DNA of 64,000 bases from Myxococcales bacterium (GTDB lineage Bacteria; Myxococcota_A; Polyangia; Nannocystales; Nannocystaceae): assembly GCA_020633295.1 (NCBI GenBank), contig JACKDW010000006.1, positions 1-64,000 of the forward strand, read 5' to 3'. Below, in pieces: positions 46,753 to 58,297 of the stretch; position 1 is the stretch's first letter; each line of letters opens with the position of its first letter. A model generated the notes under the pieces. It saw only the letters and a list, made by a program, of their open reading frames with translations, did no database searches and was not told the DNA's origin. A program made the translations under genes and the position numbers.

Positions 46753-48474
46753 TCAGCGCCACGCGAGCTCGAAGCGCGCCGCTTCGCCGTCGCCCTCGCG
46801 CTCGACCATGTCGAAGGTCGTGACGCGCGCGAGCTCGAGGCACGCGGCGACCAGCGCCCGCAGCTCCGCGCGCGCGAGCGCGTCGCGCAGCGCCGGCGGG
46901 GCGCGCAGCGACAACATCACCACGCCCTCGCGCGCCGGCGAGACCGCGAGTTCCGTCCCGCGGTGGAGGCTCGACCACACGCGCGCGAGCGAGCGCGCCA
47001 GCTGCGAGCTGCCGCGGGGCTGCACGACGAACGCGAAGAAGCCGGTGCTCAGCGTCGAGCGGAGCAGCAGGCGCGTGAACGCGATCCACGAGTCAAGCGA
47101 GTCGCCGCGACGCTCGAAGATCGCCGCGAGCACGAGCCGCGCCGCGACCTCGGGGATCCACTCCGGACCGCCGCGCACGATCGCGTGGGCGTGCCGCAGC
47201 TCGACCGGCGCCGCGGCGAGCGCGTCGTCGTCGATGGGCTGCCGGGCCAGCGCGAGCCGGACCGTCGTCGGTCGGACCTGGCACTCGGGATAGCTCACGA
47301 GTCCGCGCGGCAGCTCGTCGAGCAGCGTCGACAGGCCGCGCGAGCTCGGCGAGGTCTCGGGCAGCTCGCCGGCGGGCTCGAGCGCGACCGAGCGCGCGAG
47401 GCGGGGGTCGGCGCGCGCCGGCGCGACGGCGTCGCGCAGCGCGTCGAGCAGCTGCTCGACGCTCTCAAAGCGCTCCTCGACGCGGCGCGAGAGCCCGCGC
47501 GCGAGCACGACGCGCACCTGGGGCGGCACGCGCCCGCCGTCATCCGGGAAGCGCAGCGGCGCGTGCAGCAGCGACTGACTCAGCTCGGGCAGCGTCTCGC
47601 CGGTGAACGGTCGGCACCCGAACAGCGCCTCGTACAGCGTCACGCAGTACGAGAACTGATCGCTCCGAGTGTCGGCGGCGGCGCCGATCAGCTGCTCGGG
47701 GGCCATGTACGCCGGCGTGCCCATGACCGCGCCGGTCACGGTCAGCGAGCCCACGAGCGCCTCGCTCGCGGCGCCCTCGCCCGCGGGCGCGTCGCGCCGC
47801 GGCTCGTCGCTGGTCGGGCGCGCGAGGCCGAAGTCGACGACGCGCGGGCGGCCGTTGCGACCGACGAGCACGTTGGCGGGCTTGAAGTCGCGGTGCACGA
47901 CGCCGGCGGCGTGGGCGGCCGCGAGCCCGCGCCCGGCGGCGAGCAGCTTGTCGACGATCTCGAGCCACGAGCGCGGGCGCTCGAGCCAGCCCCGCAGCGT
48001 CGCGCCCTCGACGAGCTCCATCACCAGGAACACCTGCCCGTCGTGCACGCCCGCGTCGTGGACCGCGACGACGTTGGGGTGAGCCACGCGCGCGATCGCC
48101 CGCGCCTCGCGGAGCAGCCGACTCGCGCGCGTCTCGTCCTCGGCGTGGGCGCGGTGCAGCACCTTGACGGCGACGTCGCGCTCGAGCTCGGGGTCGCGGG
48201 CCGCGAGCACCATGCCCATGCCGCCGCTGCCCAGCGGGCGCAGGAGCTCGTAGCGCCCGATACACCGGCGCTGCTTCAGCGAGGGGAACAGGCGCGCGCG
48301 AACGGCATCGCGGACGACGTCGAACTCCACGGCCTCCGGGTCGATCCCGCCGGGAACCGTGTCCGCGGCCGGTCCGCGCGTGTCGAGAAATTCGTCGAGC
48401 GATCCGGCCGGGCCCGCGTGCTGGAGCGTCGGCGCGACCCCGAGCGCCTCGTGTTCCTGATCCCCGGCGTTCAT
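46753..48474 (-). CDS. Ser/Thr protein kinase with C-terminal DUF2378-like domain
   Basis: 573 aa. Intact Hanks kinase (about 72-345): glycine loop LGSGGMGMVLAA, catalytic Lys104 in VAVKVLH, HRDFKPANVL, VVDFGLARP, and MGTPAYMAPEQL. There is no transmembrane helix. The C-terminal 170 residues (YPECQVRPTTVRLAL, TRLLLRSTLSTGFFAFVV, SLARVWSSLHRGTELAV) resemble the myxobacterial TIGR02265/DUF2378 domain of unknown function; this is a moderate-confidence assignment. Substrates are unknown. The upstream side (48475-48614) is divergent from the ferritin-like gene and has a TACAAT box for this strand. Confidence 0.9.
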   Translation of the reverse strand: MNAGDQEHEALGVAPTLQHAGPAGSLDEFLDTRGPAADTVPGGIDPEAVEFDVVRDAVRARLFPSLKQRRCIGRYELLRPLGSGGMGMVLAARDPELERDVAVKVLHRAHAEDETRASRLLREARAIARVAHPNVVAVHDAGVHDGQVFLVMELVEGATLRGWLERPRSWLEIVDKLLAAGRGLAAAHAAGVVHRDFKPANVLVGRNGRPRVVDFGLARPTSDEPRRDAPAGEGAASEALVGSLTVTGAVMGTPAYMAPEQLIGAAADTRSDQFSYCVTLYEALFGCRPFTGETLPELSQSLLHAPLRFPDDGGRVPPQVRVVLARGLSRRVEERFESVEQLLDALRDAVAPARADPRLARSVALEPAGELPETSPSSRGLSTLLDELPRGLVSYPECQVRPTTVRLALARQPIDDDALAAAPVELRHAHAIVRGGPEWIPEVAARLVLAAIFERRGDSLDSWIAFTRLLLRSTLSTGFFAFVVQPRGSSQLARSLARVWSSLHRGTELAVSPAREGVVMLSLRAPPALRDALARAELRALVAACLELARVTTFDMVEREGDGEAARFELAWR

Positions 48475-48614
48475 CTCACGGCTCGGCAGACCCGGCGATT
48501 GTAGAATCGATCACGTGGACGTCGCGGTGATTTCACGCTGTGGCTGCGCGCCCCCACCAGCCCGGCGCCCGGATGGTCCACGGCCCCGCGCGCCCGTATG
48601 ATCCTGGCGGCGCC

Positions 48615-49523
48615 GTGACCTACTCCTTCGCCAGCATCATTCAAGACGCCGAGAAAGCGCGGTGGCGGATCGAGGATGTCATCTCGTGCATCCACGACAT
48701 CGACTTCTCGCGCGACTTCCTCCCCGACGCGCTGGCCAAGGCCGACGCGCTCGAGTTCCTCGATCCGGTCGCGCGTCAGCGCGTCAACCACATCCGCGCG
48801 CACAGCTACGTGCAGCTGTTCGCGCTCGTGGAGCGCTTCATCCTGCCCTTCGCGATGACGCAGGCGGGCGCCGCCCTGCACGAGTCGGCCGAGGAGCTGC
48901 TCGCGCTCATGCAGTTCGGCGAGGAGGAGGCCAAGCACATCGCGCTGTTCGAACGCTTCGCGCAGGCCTTCGAGTTCGGCTTCGGCACCCCCTGCGAGTT
49001 CATCGGGCCGGCCGCCGAGATCGTCGGCTCGGTCATGACCGAGGATCCGCTCGGCGTCGCGCTCGCGACCCTGCACATCGAGTGGATGACGCAGCAGCAC
49101 TACCTCCACTCGGTCCGCGGCGATCCGGACATCGACCCGCGCTACAAGAGCCTGCTGCGGCACCACTGGATCGAGGAGGCCCAGCACGCGCGGCTCGATG
49201 TCCTGCTCATCGAGCGCCTCGCGGGGCGCGAGTCGGCGCACGGCTGTCGTCGGGCGACCGACGCCTACATCCGCATCTTCGACCAGCTCGCCGCGCTGCT
49301 CGATCAGCAGGTCGAGCTCGACCTCGACGCCTTCACCCGCGCGCACGGCTCGCTCACCGACGCCGAGCGCGACCGCTGGCGCGCCGTGCAGCGACCCGCG
49401 TACCGCGACGCGTTCGTGCTCGCGGGCGTCAATCACCCGCGCTTCCGCGCGGTGCAGCAGCGCTGCTTCCCCGGCTGCTCGAGCAAGATCGAGGCCGCGA
49501 GCGCGCGCTGGGCCGCCGGCTGA
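48615..49523 (+). CDS. Ferritin-like di-iron protein (AurF-like)
   Basis: 302 aa from the GTG at 48615; an in-frame ATG at 48573 is an alternative. All-helical. It shows two E-x-x-H type iron motifs, FGEEEAKHIALFERF (about 98-112) and HHWIEEAQHARLDVLL (about 184-199), with further Glu in VERFILPF and HIEWMTQQHY. This is the signature of ferritin-like di-iron oxygenases of the AurF/PF11583 type, which oxidise amines or other small substrates with O2. The substrate is unknown, and no biosynthetic cluster is adjacent. Confidence 0.8.
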   Translation: MTYSFASIIQDAEKARWRIEDVISCIHDIDFSRDFLPDALAKADALEFLDPVARQRVNHIRAHSYVQLFALVERFILPFAMTQAGAALHESAEELLALMQFGEEEAKHIALFERFAQAFEFGFGTPCEFIGPAAEIVGSVMTEDPLGVALATLHIEWMTQQHYLHSVRGDPDIDPRYKSLLRHHWIEEAQHARLDVLLIERLAGRESAHGCRRATDAYIRIFDQLAALLDQQVELDLDAFTRAHGSLTDAERDRWRAVQRPAYRDAFVLAGVNHPRFRAVQQRCFPGCSSKIEAASARWAAG

Positions 49524-49607
49524 TCGCGCTCGAGCGAGCGCGCAAACGCGACGCGCGAGCGTGCGACGCGCGAGCGCACGCGTGAGCGCGCGCGCGCGCG
49601 GCTCTGC

Positions 49608-49613
49608 TATCCT
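49608..49613 (+). promoter_or_regulatory. -10-like box of a probably leaderless gene
   Basis: TATCCT lies 7 nt before the ATG at 49621; no Shine-Dalgarno. Confidence 0.45.
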
Positions 49614-49620
49614 CCGGAAC

Positions 49621-50880
49621 ATGGTCAGCTGGGCATTTCTCCTGCTCGCCGTGCTGGGCGCCTGGCTCACCCTCAACGCGCATCGCCCTCACCGCGGCTT
49701 CGGGCCGATCACCGTCCCCAGCTTCTTCGCCGGGTGGCTGCACTCCGAGCTGGTCCTGCACGCGCTCGCGCTCCAGGCGACCATCGTCGCCGCCGCGATT
49801 TGGCTCGGCGCGCTCGAGCGCGGCGTCGGCTGGGTCGGGCTGTTCATCACCGCCGCGTCGTGGGGCGGCATGGCCAGCCTCCTGCTGCACGCGCGCCAGA
49901 CCGGGCGCACGCTGGGCAGCGCGCTGCGAGCGGGGCTCGGCGACGACTACAAGCGCGGCCTCCCACCGCGCGCGCGCGCGCGGCTCGGCGTCCGCCTGCC
50001 GTGGACGCAGCTCGCCGCGCCGCTGTGGTTTCGACGCGGCGGCTTCGAGTGGATCCGCGACGTCCCGTTCGTCGAGGGCGGGCACCCGCGTCAGCGCCTC
50101 GACATCTACCGGCGCCGCGGCTCGCTCGAGCGCGCGCCCGTGTTGATCCAGGTCCACGGCGGCGGCTGGGTGATCGGCAACAAGCGCCAGCAGGGCGTGC
50201 CGCTGATGCTGCACATGGCGGCGCAGGGCTGGATCTGCGTGTCGACCAACTACCGCTTGAGCCCGTCGGCGACCTTCCCCGACCACATCGTCGACATCAA
50301 GCGCGCGATCGCGTGGGTGCGCGAGCACATCGCCGAGTACGGCGGTGACCCCGAGTTCATCGTCATCACCGGCGGCTCGGCCGGCGGGCACCTGTGCTCG
50401 CTCGCGGCGCTCACGGCGAACGACCCCGAATTCCAGCCAGGCTTCGAACACGTCGACACCCGCGTGAGCGCCTGCGTGCCCTTCTACGGCGTCTACGACT
50501 TCACCAACAGCGGCGGCAACCTGCCGAGCGCCGGCATGGGCCTGATGTGGGTGCTCGAGCGCGTCGTGCTCAAGGCGGCGCTCGCCGCCGACCGAGCGCG
50601 CTTCGAACGCGCCTCGCCGCTGTGGCACGTGAGCCCCGAGGCCCCGCCCTTCTTCGTCATCCACGGCGACCGCGACAACCTCGTGCCCGTCGCCGAGGCG
50701 CGCCGCTTCGTCGCCGCGCTGCGCGAGCGCTCGCGCGCGCCGGTGGTCTACGCCGAGCTCTACGGGGCGCACCACGCCTTCGACGTGTTCTACTCCCCGC
50801 GCACGCAGGAGGTCATCCGCGGCGTCGACCGCTTCCTCTCGTGGGTCTACGGCGAGCACCAGCGCGCGCGCGCTGCCTGA
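49621..50880 (+). CDS. Membrane-anchored alpha/beta hydrolase (hormone-sensitive lipase/esterase type)
   Basis: 419 aa. Two to three N-terminal hydrophobic segments (about 2-17, 38-62, 67-85) precede an esterase domain. It has the oxyanion motif IQVHGGGWVIGNKR (about 178-191), a nucleophile elbow ITGGSAGGHL (Ser about 258), acid in IHGDRDNLVP (Asp about 350) and catalytic His in GAHHAFDVF. The HGGGW and G-G-S-A-G-G signatures define the HSL/carboxylesterase family. It is likely an inner-membrane carboxylesterase; the natural ester is unknown. Confidence 0.92.
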   Translation: MVSWAFLLLAVLGAWLTLNAHRPHRGFGPITVPSFFAGWLHSELVLHALALQATIVAAAIWLGALERGVGWVGLFITAASWGGMASLLLHARQTGRTLGSALRAGLGDDYKRGLPPRARARLGVRLPWTQLAAPLWFRRGGFEWIRDVPFVEGGHPRQRLDIYRRRGSLERAPVLIQVHGGGWVIGNKRQQGVPLMLHMAAQGWICVSTNYRLSPSATFPDHIVDIKRAIAWVREHIAEYGGDPEFIVITGGSAGGHLCSLAALTANDPEFQPGFEHVDTRVSACVPFYGVYDFTNSGGNLPSAGMGLMWVLERVVLKAALAADRARFERASPLWHVSPEAPPFFVIHGDRDNLVPVAEARRFVAALRERSRAPVVYAELYGAHHAFDVFYSPRTQEVIRGVDRFLSWVYGEHQRARAA

Positions 50881-50919
50881 GCGCTCGGGCGCGCGCAGGC
50901 GCTCAGCCGCGCGGCCCCA

Positions 50920-50953
50920 TCAATTGTCGAGCGCCCCAGCTTTCGGCAATTGA
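50920..50953. promoter_or_regulatory. Inverted repeat TCAATTG-N20-CAATTGA
   Basis: Arms at 50920-50926 and 50947-50953, in an AT-richer part of the gap, 27 bp before the lipoprotein ATG. It could be an operator or a stem. Confidence 0.35.
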
Positions 50954-50979
50954 ATTGGCGCGGCCACGACTACCCGTCC

Positions 50980-51792
50980 ATGAAGCGCGTCCACCCCGTC
51001 CACGCCGCCCTGCTCGCCCTGTTCACCCTCGCCGCCTGCCAGCCCGACGACGGCGCGGACTCGGACTACGACGATGACGCCGAGACGACGGACGAAGTCG
51101 AGTTCACGGACCCCACGCCGCGCTGCGTCCTCCCCGAGGCCGAAGAGCTGCCGCTCGCCAGCGACGAGCCGTGCGCCGCGCTCGACGACGTGCCGATGAT
51201 CGAGCTCGGGATCGGCGACTGGCCCGCGTTGATCGATCCTGACCACGAGTACGTCCCCTACCGCGAGTTCACCGTCGACTGCGAGGTCGCCAACATCACC
51301 GGGGAGACGACGCTCGCGATCTCGCTCGTCTGCGACGACGCCGGCGTCGACCGGGTCGTGACCCTCCTGGTCGAGCGCGCGAGCCAGCGCTTCCCGGTGT
51401 GCGAGCGCGAGGCGGTCACGCTCCACTATCATAGCGAGTCCACCAGCGGTCCCTGGTCGACGCGGATCAACACCTTCCGCCTCGCGCGGCGCGACGACGA
51501 CGCGACGCTCGTGTTCTCGCTCCGCGACTACCAGGGCGGCTGGGACCCGCCCGCGCCGCTCGGCTACGCCATCGTCGACGTCGGCTGCGCGCTCGACGAC
51601 TGCGCCGACAGCCGGCGCGATGGCGTCCAGTTCACCGGCGAGCGCGACGCGTGGACAGTGCACGAGGGCACGAGCCGCCGCCTCGAGGGCTCCCCCTACG
51701 CGGCCTACGTGACGGAGGCGAGCTCGCCGGGCGACTGCGTCTACGACGCCTTCGCCGAGATGAGCTTCCAGGTCGTTCGGGTCGCGCCGTGA
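50980..51792 (+). CDS. Lipoprotein of unknown function
   Basis: 270 aa from the ATG at 50980. Signal peptide with clean lipobox LAAC (about 21), an Asp-rich linker (DDGADSDYDDDAE) and a beta-rich mature domain with several cysteines (ISLVCDDAGVDR, FPVCEREA, VGCALDDCADS, DCVYDAF). No family recognised; the four to six cysteines suggest disulphides in the periplasm or outside. It is convergent with the adenylate cyclase gene, 12 bp apart. Confidence 0.82.
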   Translation: MKRVHPVHAALLALFTLAACQPDDGADSDYDDDAETTDEVEFTDPTPRCVLPEAEELPLASDEPCAALDDVPMIELGIGDWPALIDPDHEYVPYREFTVDCEVANITGETTLAISLVCDDAGVDRVVTLLVERASQRFPVCEREAVTLHYHSESTSGPWSTRINTFRLARRDDDATLVFSLRDYQGGWDPPAPLGYAIVDVGCALDDCADSRRDGVQFTGERDAWTVHEGTSRRLEGSPYAAYVTEASSPGDCVYDAFAEMSFQVVRVAP

Positions 51793-51804
51793 CCGAGCGC
51801 GCCG

Positions 51805-54042
51805 CTACTTGCTCGTGAAGCTGGCGATCCCGTCCCAGCCCGCCGGCGCGCGCTCGCCCAGCGCCCGCAGCCGCTCCTGGTACAGCGCCGCGCAGCGCTC
51901 CCCCGGGTTGCGGGCCGCGAACGCGTCGAAGCCGGCGCGCGCGGCCGCGAGCTCGCCCGCGCGGTAGTCCGCGAGCGCGCGCTCGAACACCTCGATCCCG
52001 TCGTAGGCCGCGATCTCACCACCTGGCCCCGAGAGCAGCTCGTGGATCGCCACGGGCACGCCCTTGCCCTTCACGCGCACGAGGTCGACCTCGCGGAAGC
52101 GGAACTCAGGCCCCGCCGCCGCGCGGGTCTGGTCGCCCACGAGCACGCGCACGCCGTAGACCTTCGTCAGCCCCTCGAGCCGCGAGGCCAGGTTCACGGC
52201 GTCGCCGACCGCGGTGTAGTCGAAGCGCTCCGCGGAGCCCATGTTGCCGACCACCGCGTCGCCCGTGTTGACGCCCACGCCCATCGCGACCTCGAGCCCC
52301 TGCTCGCCGAACTGCGGCTGCAGCTCGCGCAGCGCGCCAACCATCGCGATCGCGGTCTCGAGGCAGCGGCGAACGTGGTCCTCGTGGGCGACCGGGGCGC
52401 CGAACACCGCCATCACGGCGTCGCCGATGTACTTGTCGAGGTAGCCGCCGCGGGCCAGCACCTCGCGCGTCATCGGCGTGAGGAAGGTGTTGAGCACCGT
52501 CACGAGCTGCTCGGGCGAGAGCCGCTCGGACAGCTCGGTGAACCCGCGGATGTCCGAGAACAGGATCGAGATCGGGCGCCGCGCGCCGCCGAGCTGGAGC
52601 GCGCGCGGGTCCGCGAGCAGCTCGCGCAGCGCGTCGTCGCCCAGGTAGTTGGCGAAGCTGCGCCGCAGCTGCCGGCGGCCCAGCGCCTCGCGGAAGTACG
52701 AGAGCGTGAGCCCGCAGGTGCCGACCGTCGCGACCGTCAGCAGCGGCCAGACGAGCGCGGCCCAGCGGCCGCCCTGGGCGAACAGCGCGTAGGCGACGTA
52801 GACGTAGAGGCAAGCGGCCGTGAGCACGCCGAGCACGCGCAGCGCCGGGCTGAAGCGCAGCCTCGGCGCGAACAGCCCCGCGACGAGCAAGCCCGCGACC
52901 AGGCAGCCCAGCGCGTCGCGCAGCGGCGAGACCCGGCGCAGGCCGTCGCCGCGCAGCAGCTGATCGAGCACGGTCGCGTGCAGCTCGACCCCGGGCGCGC
53001 CCGGGCCGTAGGGCGTGCGCACGCGGTCCTTGCCCAGGTAGCTGACGCCGACGAGCACGATCTTGTCGCGCAGCGCGTCCGGGTCGACGCGGCCCTCGAC
53101 CACGTCGATCGCCGACAGCGTCGTGAACGTCCCGGTCGGCCCGCGGAAGTTGACGAGGAGGTTGTCCTGCTCGTCGAGCGCGACCGTCCGCGCGCCGACG
53201 CGGACGGTGTGATCGACCCCGAGGTAGGCGAGCTGCCCCCGGCGCGCGCCGTCGTAGGCCGCGAGGATCGGGACGACGAAGGGCGCGTAGACCTCGGTCC
53301 CGCGCGCGCGCTCGACCCTCACCGCGAAGGGCATCGCGCGGACCGTGAAGTCGTCGTCCTCGACCAGCGTGACGACGCCGAGCGCGGCCGCGGCCTCGTT
53401 GAGCGCCGGCAGCGACGCGAGCGCGCGCTCGACCCGATCGGGCCGCCGCGGGCCGAGCACGATCTGCCCGTAGCGCGCCTTCTTCAGCGCCGGGTCGTCC
53501 GGGAGTTCCTCGCCGCGCGCGCCGAGGTGGAGCGCGAGCACCACCTGCGCGGCGTCCTTGAGCGCGCGCTCGAGCGCCGCGTCGCCGCTGTTCTCCGCCT
53601 GCACCGCCGCGAGCAGCCGGGTCGCCTCGTCGCGCGTGTGATCTGGCTGAGTGGACAGGTACGCGTCGACGCGCCCGCTCAGCGCGTCCGAGAGCAGCCG
53701 CTCGGGAGCCGCGAACAGCAGGTCGAGGCCGATCACCCGCGGCCGCTGGCGCGCGATCGCGTCGACGAGCCGCCGCGTGCCCTCGCGCCGCTCGCCGAGC
53801 AGCGGGTCCTCGGCGAGCGTGCGGTCGTCGATCATCACGAGCACGACCGCGTCGCCGGTCTCGACCGGCCCGCGCGCGCGGAAGCGGCGATCGAGCGTCG
53901 CGCGCTCGGCCAGCTCGATCACGCCCCCGCCCGGCAGCCACACGCCCACGCGCTGCAGCAGGCACAGCGTCGTCAGCAGGATCGTGACGAGGACGCCGAG
54001 CAGCAGCGGGAGGCTCGCGGATCGAACGCGCGGGCGCGGCAT
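51805..54042 (-). CDS. CHASE2-domain class III adenylate cyclase
   Basis: 745 aa. A transmembrane helix (about 10-30), an extracellular CHASE2 sensor domain (about 35-370; VVLVMIDDRTL, VIGLDLLFAAPE, DKIVLVGVSYLGKD), three further helices (about 385-465) and a cytoplasmic cyclase domain (about 490-680). The metal aspartates are in ILFSDIRGFT and YIGDAVMAVFG. The ATP-specifying Lys and Asp are in DKYIGD and FDYTAVGD, and NLASRLE supplies Asn/Arg, so it should make cAMP. The FecR-domain lipoprotein gene is 16 bp upstream, a common CHASE2 partner. Confidence 0.95.
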   Translation of the reverse strand: MPRPRVRSASLPLLLGVLVTILLTTLCLLQRVGVWLPGGGVIELAERATLDRRFRARGPVETGDAVVLVMIDDRTLAEDPLLGERREGTRRLVDAIARQRPRVIGLDLLFAAPERLLSDALSGRVDAYLSTQPDHTRDEATRLLAAVQAENSGDAALERALKDAAQVVLALHLGARGEELPDDPALKKARYGQIVLGPRRPDRVERALASLPALNEAAAALGVVTLVEDDDFTVRAMPFAVRVERARGTEVYAPFVVPILAAYDGARRGQLAYLGVDHTVRVGARTVALDEQDNLLVNFRGPTGTFTTLSAIDVVEGRVDPDALRDKIVLVGVSYLGKDRVRTPYGPGAPGVELHATVLDQLLRGDGLRRVSPLRDALGCLVAGLLVAGLFAPRLRFSPALRVLGVLTAACLYVYVAYALFAQGGRWAALVWPLLTVATVGTCGLTLSYFREALGRRQLRRSFANYLGDDALRELLADPRALQLGGARRPISILFSDIRGFTELSERLSPEQLVTVLNTFLTPMTREVLARGGYLDKYIGDAVMAVFGAPVAHEDHVRRCLETAIAMVGALRELQPQFGEQGLEVAMGVGVNTGDAVVGNMGSAERFDYTAVGDAVNLASRLEGLTKVYGVRVLVGDQTRAAAGPEFRFREVDLVRVKGKGVPVAIHELLSGPGGEIAAYDGIEVFERALADYRAGELAAARAGFDAFAARNPGERCAALYQERLRALGERAPAGWDGIASFTSK

Positions 54043-54058
54043 CGCGGCTCCGACTCCG

Positions 54059-55276
54059 TCAGCGGAGCTCCACGTCGATGACCACCCAGACGTCGCCGGG
54101 GCTCACGTCGAGCGTGATCGTGCGGCCGAGCAGCTCGCGCAGCGCCGGCGGGGCCGCGACCCCGCCGCGGACGACGACCCGCGTGATCGCGCCGTCCTCG
54201 ACGCGGTACAGCAGCTGCACGCGCGCGCCGAGGGTCGGGTGCAGCGCGCGCAGCTCTCGCGCGCCGCGCTCGAGCAGCTCGCGCGCGAACGGGCCCGGGA
54301 GCGCGCCGCTTTGTTTGATGTCCTTACCGCCCTGTCGAATCGACCACGTCATCGTCGCCGACGCCGGCGCGGCGCCGTCCTGCTCCGGCGTGCCGTCGCC
54401 CCCGCCGTACCCGCCGCCGTCGGGCTCCTCGAGCGGCCGCGTCTCGGCGGTCTTCGACGCGACGTCGGGCTCCGGCATCAGGCCGGCCGTCGGCAACGCG
54501 CTCGACTGCTTCGCGGACTTCGCCGGCCGCTCGGGCCTGTCGTCGCGCTTGACGTCGCGCTTCGACTTGGAGGCGCCCGCGCTGCCGCCTGCCGGCCCGT
54601 CCCGCTTGTCGTCGAATTCCTCGCGCGCGGGCTCCTCGTCCTCCGGCGGCTCCTGCTCCGCGCCCTGGGTCTCGTCGGGCTTCACGCCCATGTTCTCGCG
54701 CCGGTCGTCGCCCGGATCCGCCTCCTCAGGCGCCTCCGCAGACGACACCGCTCGCTCGGCGCGGGACTCCGACGGCAGGCTGTCGCCGCTCTCGAGGCGC
54801 GACTGCCAGCCGGCGATGCGCTCGGACATCGCCGCGTCCGCGCCGATCCGCTTGCTCTCCGCCGGGGTCAGCAGCCCCTCGAGCTGGGCCGTGAAGGTCT
54901 GCTCGGCCTTCGGCGCGCTGAGCAGGACAAAGTCGCGCACCGCGACCTCGAGGTCCTCGTCGACGCGCACGAGGTAGCCGTTGCGCAGCTCCGCGATCAG
55001 GTACGCGTCGTCGCTCGTGACGAACACGTCGTCCTCGAGGATCGGCAGCCCGACCTGGGCGGGGAAGGTCTCGTTGTTGCGATCGCGCACCCGCACGTCG
55101 CCCGCGACCAGCTCGACGTACGCCACCGCGTCGCCCTGGCTGGCCTGCGCGGGGCGGGGCGTCTCACGCACCGGCGTCGCCGGATCAGCCGGGACGTCGC
55201 CGCGCTGCCCGTCGCCGCAGCCGACCGCGAGCAGCGCGCAGCACAGGCCCCAAATTCGCCATCGCTCGATCCCCAT
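54059..55276 (-). CDS. FecR-domain lipoprotein partner of the CHASE2 cyclase
   Basis: 405 aa. Signal peptide ending ALLAVGC, a FecR-like domain (about 50-120; VELVAGDVRVRDRNN, ILEDDVFVTSDDAYL, LRNGYLVRVDEDLEV), then a long charged, disordered linker (Glu/Pro/Lys-rich, about 165-300). A C-terminal domain of about 110 residues is rich in strands and may mediate assembly (ARELLERGARELRALHPTLG). It is probably an outer-membrane or periplasmic signal module acting on the cyclase. Confidence 0.85.
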   Translation of the reverse strand: MGIERWRIWGLCCALLAVGCGDGQRGDVPADPATPVRETPRPAQASQGDAVAYVELVAGDVRVRDRNNETFPAQVGLPILEDDVFVTSDDAYLIAELRNGYLVRVDEDLEVAVRDFVLLSAPKAEQTFTAQLEGLLTPAESKRIGADAAMSERIAGWQSRLESGDSLPSESRAERAVSSAEAPEEADPGDDRRENMGVKPDETQGAEQEPPEDEEPAREEFDDKRDGPAGGSAGASKSKRDVKRDDRPERPAKSAKQSSALPTAGLMPEPDVASKTAETRPLEEPDGGGYGGGDGTPEQDGAAPASATMTWSIRQGGKDIKQSGALPGPFARELLERGARELRALHPTLGARVQLLYRVEDGAITRVVVRGGVAAPPALRELLGRTITLDVSPGDVWVVIDVELR

Positions 55277-55457
55277 CGCAGAGCCTCGTGAGCGCGAACG
55301 CGGTCGCGCGCCGAGACCCAGGGTACCCGATCCCGACCTACACGTCGTCGGGCCCCCGCGGGCGCGAAGCCGCGCGAAGATCGGCGACGCCGCGCGACGC
55401 CGCGCCCGACCGAAGAGACATGACTACTTGAACATCTAGATCTCGCGCCGCGAGCCC

Positions 55458-56315
55458 TCAGCGCCGAACCTTGTACCCCATCACGCCGAGCCCGAGCAGC
55501 GCGCCGCCGCCGTAGACCGCGCCGGTCGACTCCACCTGCGATCCGGTCAGCGCGTAGACCTCGAAGAACGGGCGCAGCAGCATGCGGAAGCTGACCCCCT
55601 TGCTCGTCGAGAGCACCTCGAGGCCGAGCTCGGCGGGGATCCGCAGGCCGAGCTGAAACGCGCCCGAGGCCCCGCCGACGCTGAAGCCGAGCCCGGGCCC
55701 GGCGACGAACCGCGTGCGCCGCTCGCCGACGTTGAAGTTGTAGAAGACGTCGGTCCGCCACACGAACAGCGGGACGCCGATCAGCGCGCCGAACAGGGGC
55801 GTGAGCGCGATGTTGACGACCGGCACGCTGACCTCGATCGCGTGCCGGCTGCGCAGGAAGAACGCCATGTCGAAGGTCGGCAGCTGCAGCGCGAGCAGCC
55901 CGAGCGCGCCCTCGCCGGGCAGCGCGAACCCCTGATACCCGGCGGCCAGGATCATCGAGCCCAGCCCCCACGCGCGACGACCGGCGAAGCGCTGGTTGCT
56001 GACGGGGAGCGGCTCCTCGTCGCGCGCCTCGCCGGTCACGTCGCCGAAGGGGTCCTCGGACGCCCCCGACGAGGTGGACGCGGGCGCGCCTGACGAGGCT
56101 GGTGCCGGCGCGCCCGACGAGGCTGGTGCCGGCGCGCCCGACGACGCCGGTTCGAGCGCGCCCGACGACGCGGGCTCGGCCGGCGCCTCGGGGACCTCGT
56201 CAGCGCCGCGGTCACCCGGCTGCGCGCGCGCGTGCGCGACGCCGTCGCCGAGGCCGACGGCGAGCACGAGCGCCGAGGTCGAGAGGAGCGGACGCCATCG
56301 GGATCGTCGCGACAT
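55458..56315 (-). CDS. Putative outer-membrane beta-barrel-type protein
   Basis: 285 aa. Signal peptide ending AHARA, then a repetitive linker of PASSGAP/APASSGA units (about 48-85; 24-bp DNA repeats at about 56060-56165), then alternating hydrophobic strands with aromatic belts (GLGSMILAAGYQGFALPG, FDMAFFLRSRHAIEVSVPV, DVFYNFNVGERRTRF, FQLGLRIPAELGLEVL). This is the composition of an eight- to ten-stranded barrel. No specific family is recognised. Confidence 0.7.
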   Translation of the reverse strand: MSRRSRWRPLLSTSALVLAVGLGDGVAHARAQPGDRGADEVPEAPAEPASSGALEPASSGAPAPASSGAPAPASSGAPASTSSGASEDPFGDVTGEARDEEPLPVSNQRFAGRRAWGLGSMILAAGYQGFALPGEGALGLLALQLPTFDMAFFLRSRHAIEVSVPVVNIALTPLFGALIGVPLFVWRTDVFYNFNVGERRTRFVAGPGLGFSVGGASGAFQLGLRIPAELGLEVLSTSKGVSFRMLLRPFFEVYALTGSQVESTGAVYGGGALLGLGVMGYKVRR

Positions 56316-56389
56316 CGCGTGCAGTGTCCGCGCGCCCGCGCGCGCGTGTCAACGCGCCGCGCGAAGGCAGACGCCGCGATCGCGGCGCG

Positions 56390-58051
<1,662 letters not shown>

Positions 58052-58122
58052 CGCTCGCTCCCGACGTCGCGCCGCGCCCGTCGAGCCGAGTCTACCAGCA
58101 GCGCGCGCCGCGAATCGACACA

Positions 58123-58168
58123 CATGTCCCCGAGAACTAGTTCACTTGCAGACATGTCCCTGCGGACA
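58123..58168. repeat. Two CATGTCC sites, the second palindromic
   Basis: A CATGTCC half-site (58123-58129) next to palindrome GAACTAGTTC, then CATGTCC-CTGC-GGACA (58153-58168). They lie in the 246-bp gap upstream of the MopE-like gene and belong to the same motif family as 5391 and 25111. Confidence 0.5.
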
Positions 58169-58297
58169 AAACGCCCCGCGGCGCGCGATCCGGGGCAGGA
58201 CGCGACGCGGACGAGCGCCCGTGCATGCTCACGCCCCGCGCCCCGCGCTCTCGCGTGGGCCCCGCAGAGCGAACGCGCGCGAGCGGGCGCCTCGCCG

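Noticed and set aside
52042..54081. 679-codon plus-strand frame opposite the adenylate cyclase
   Set aside because: Composition of an antisense shadow; all cyclase motifs are on the other strand.
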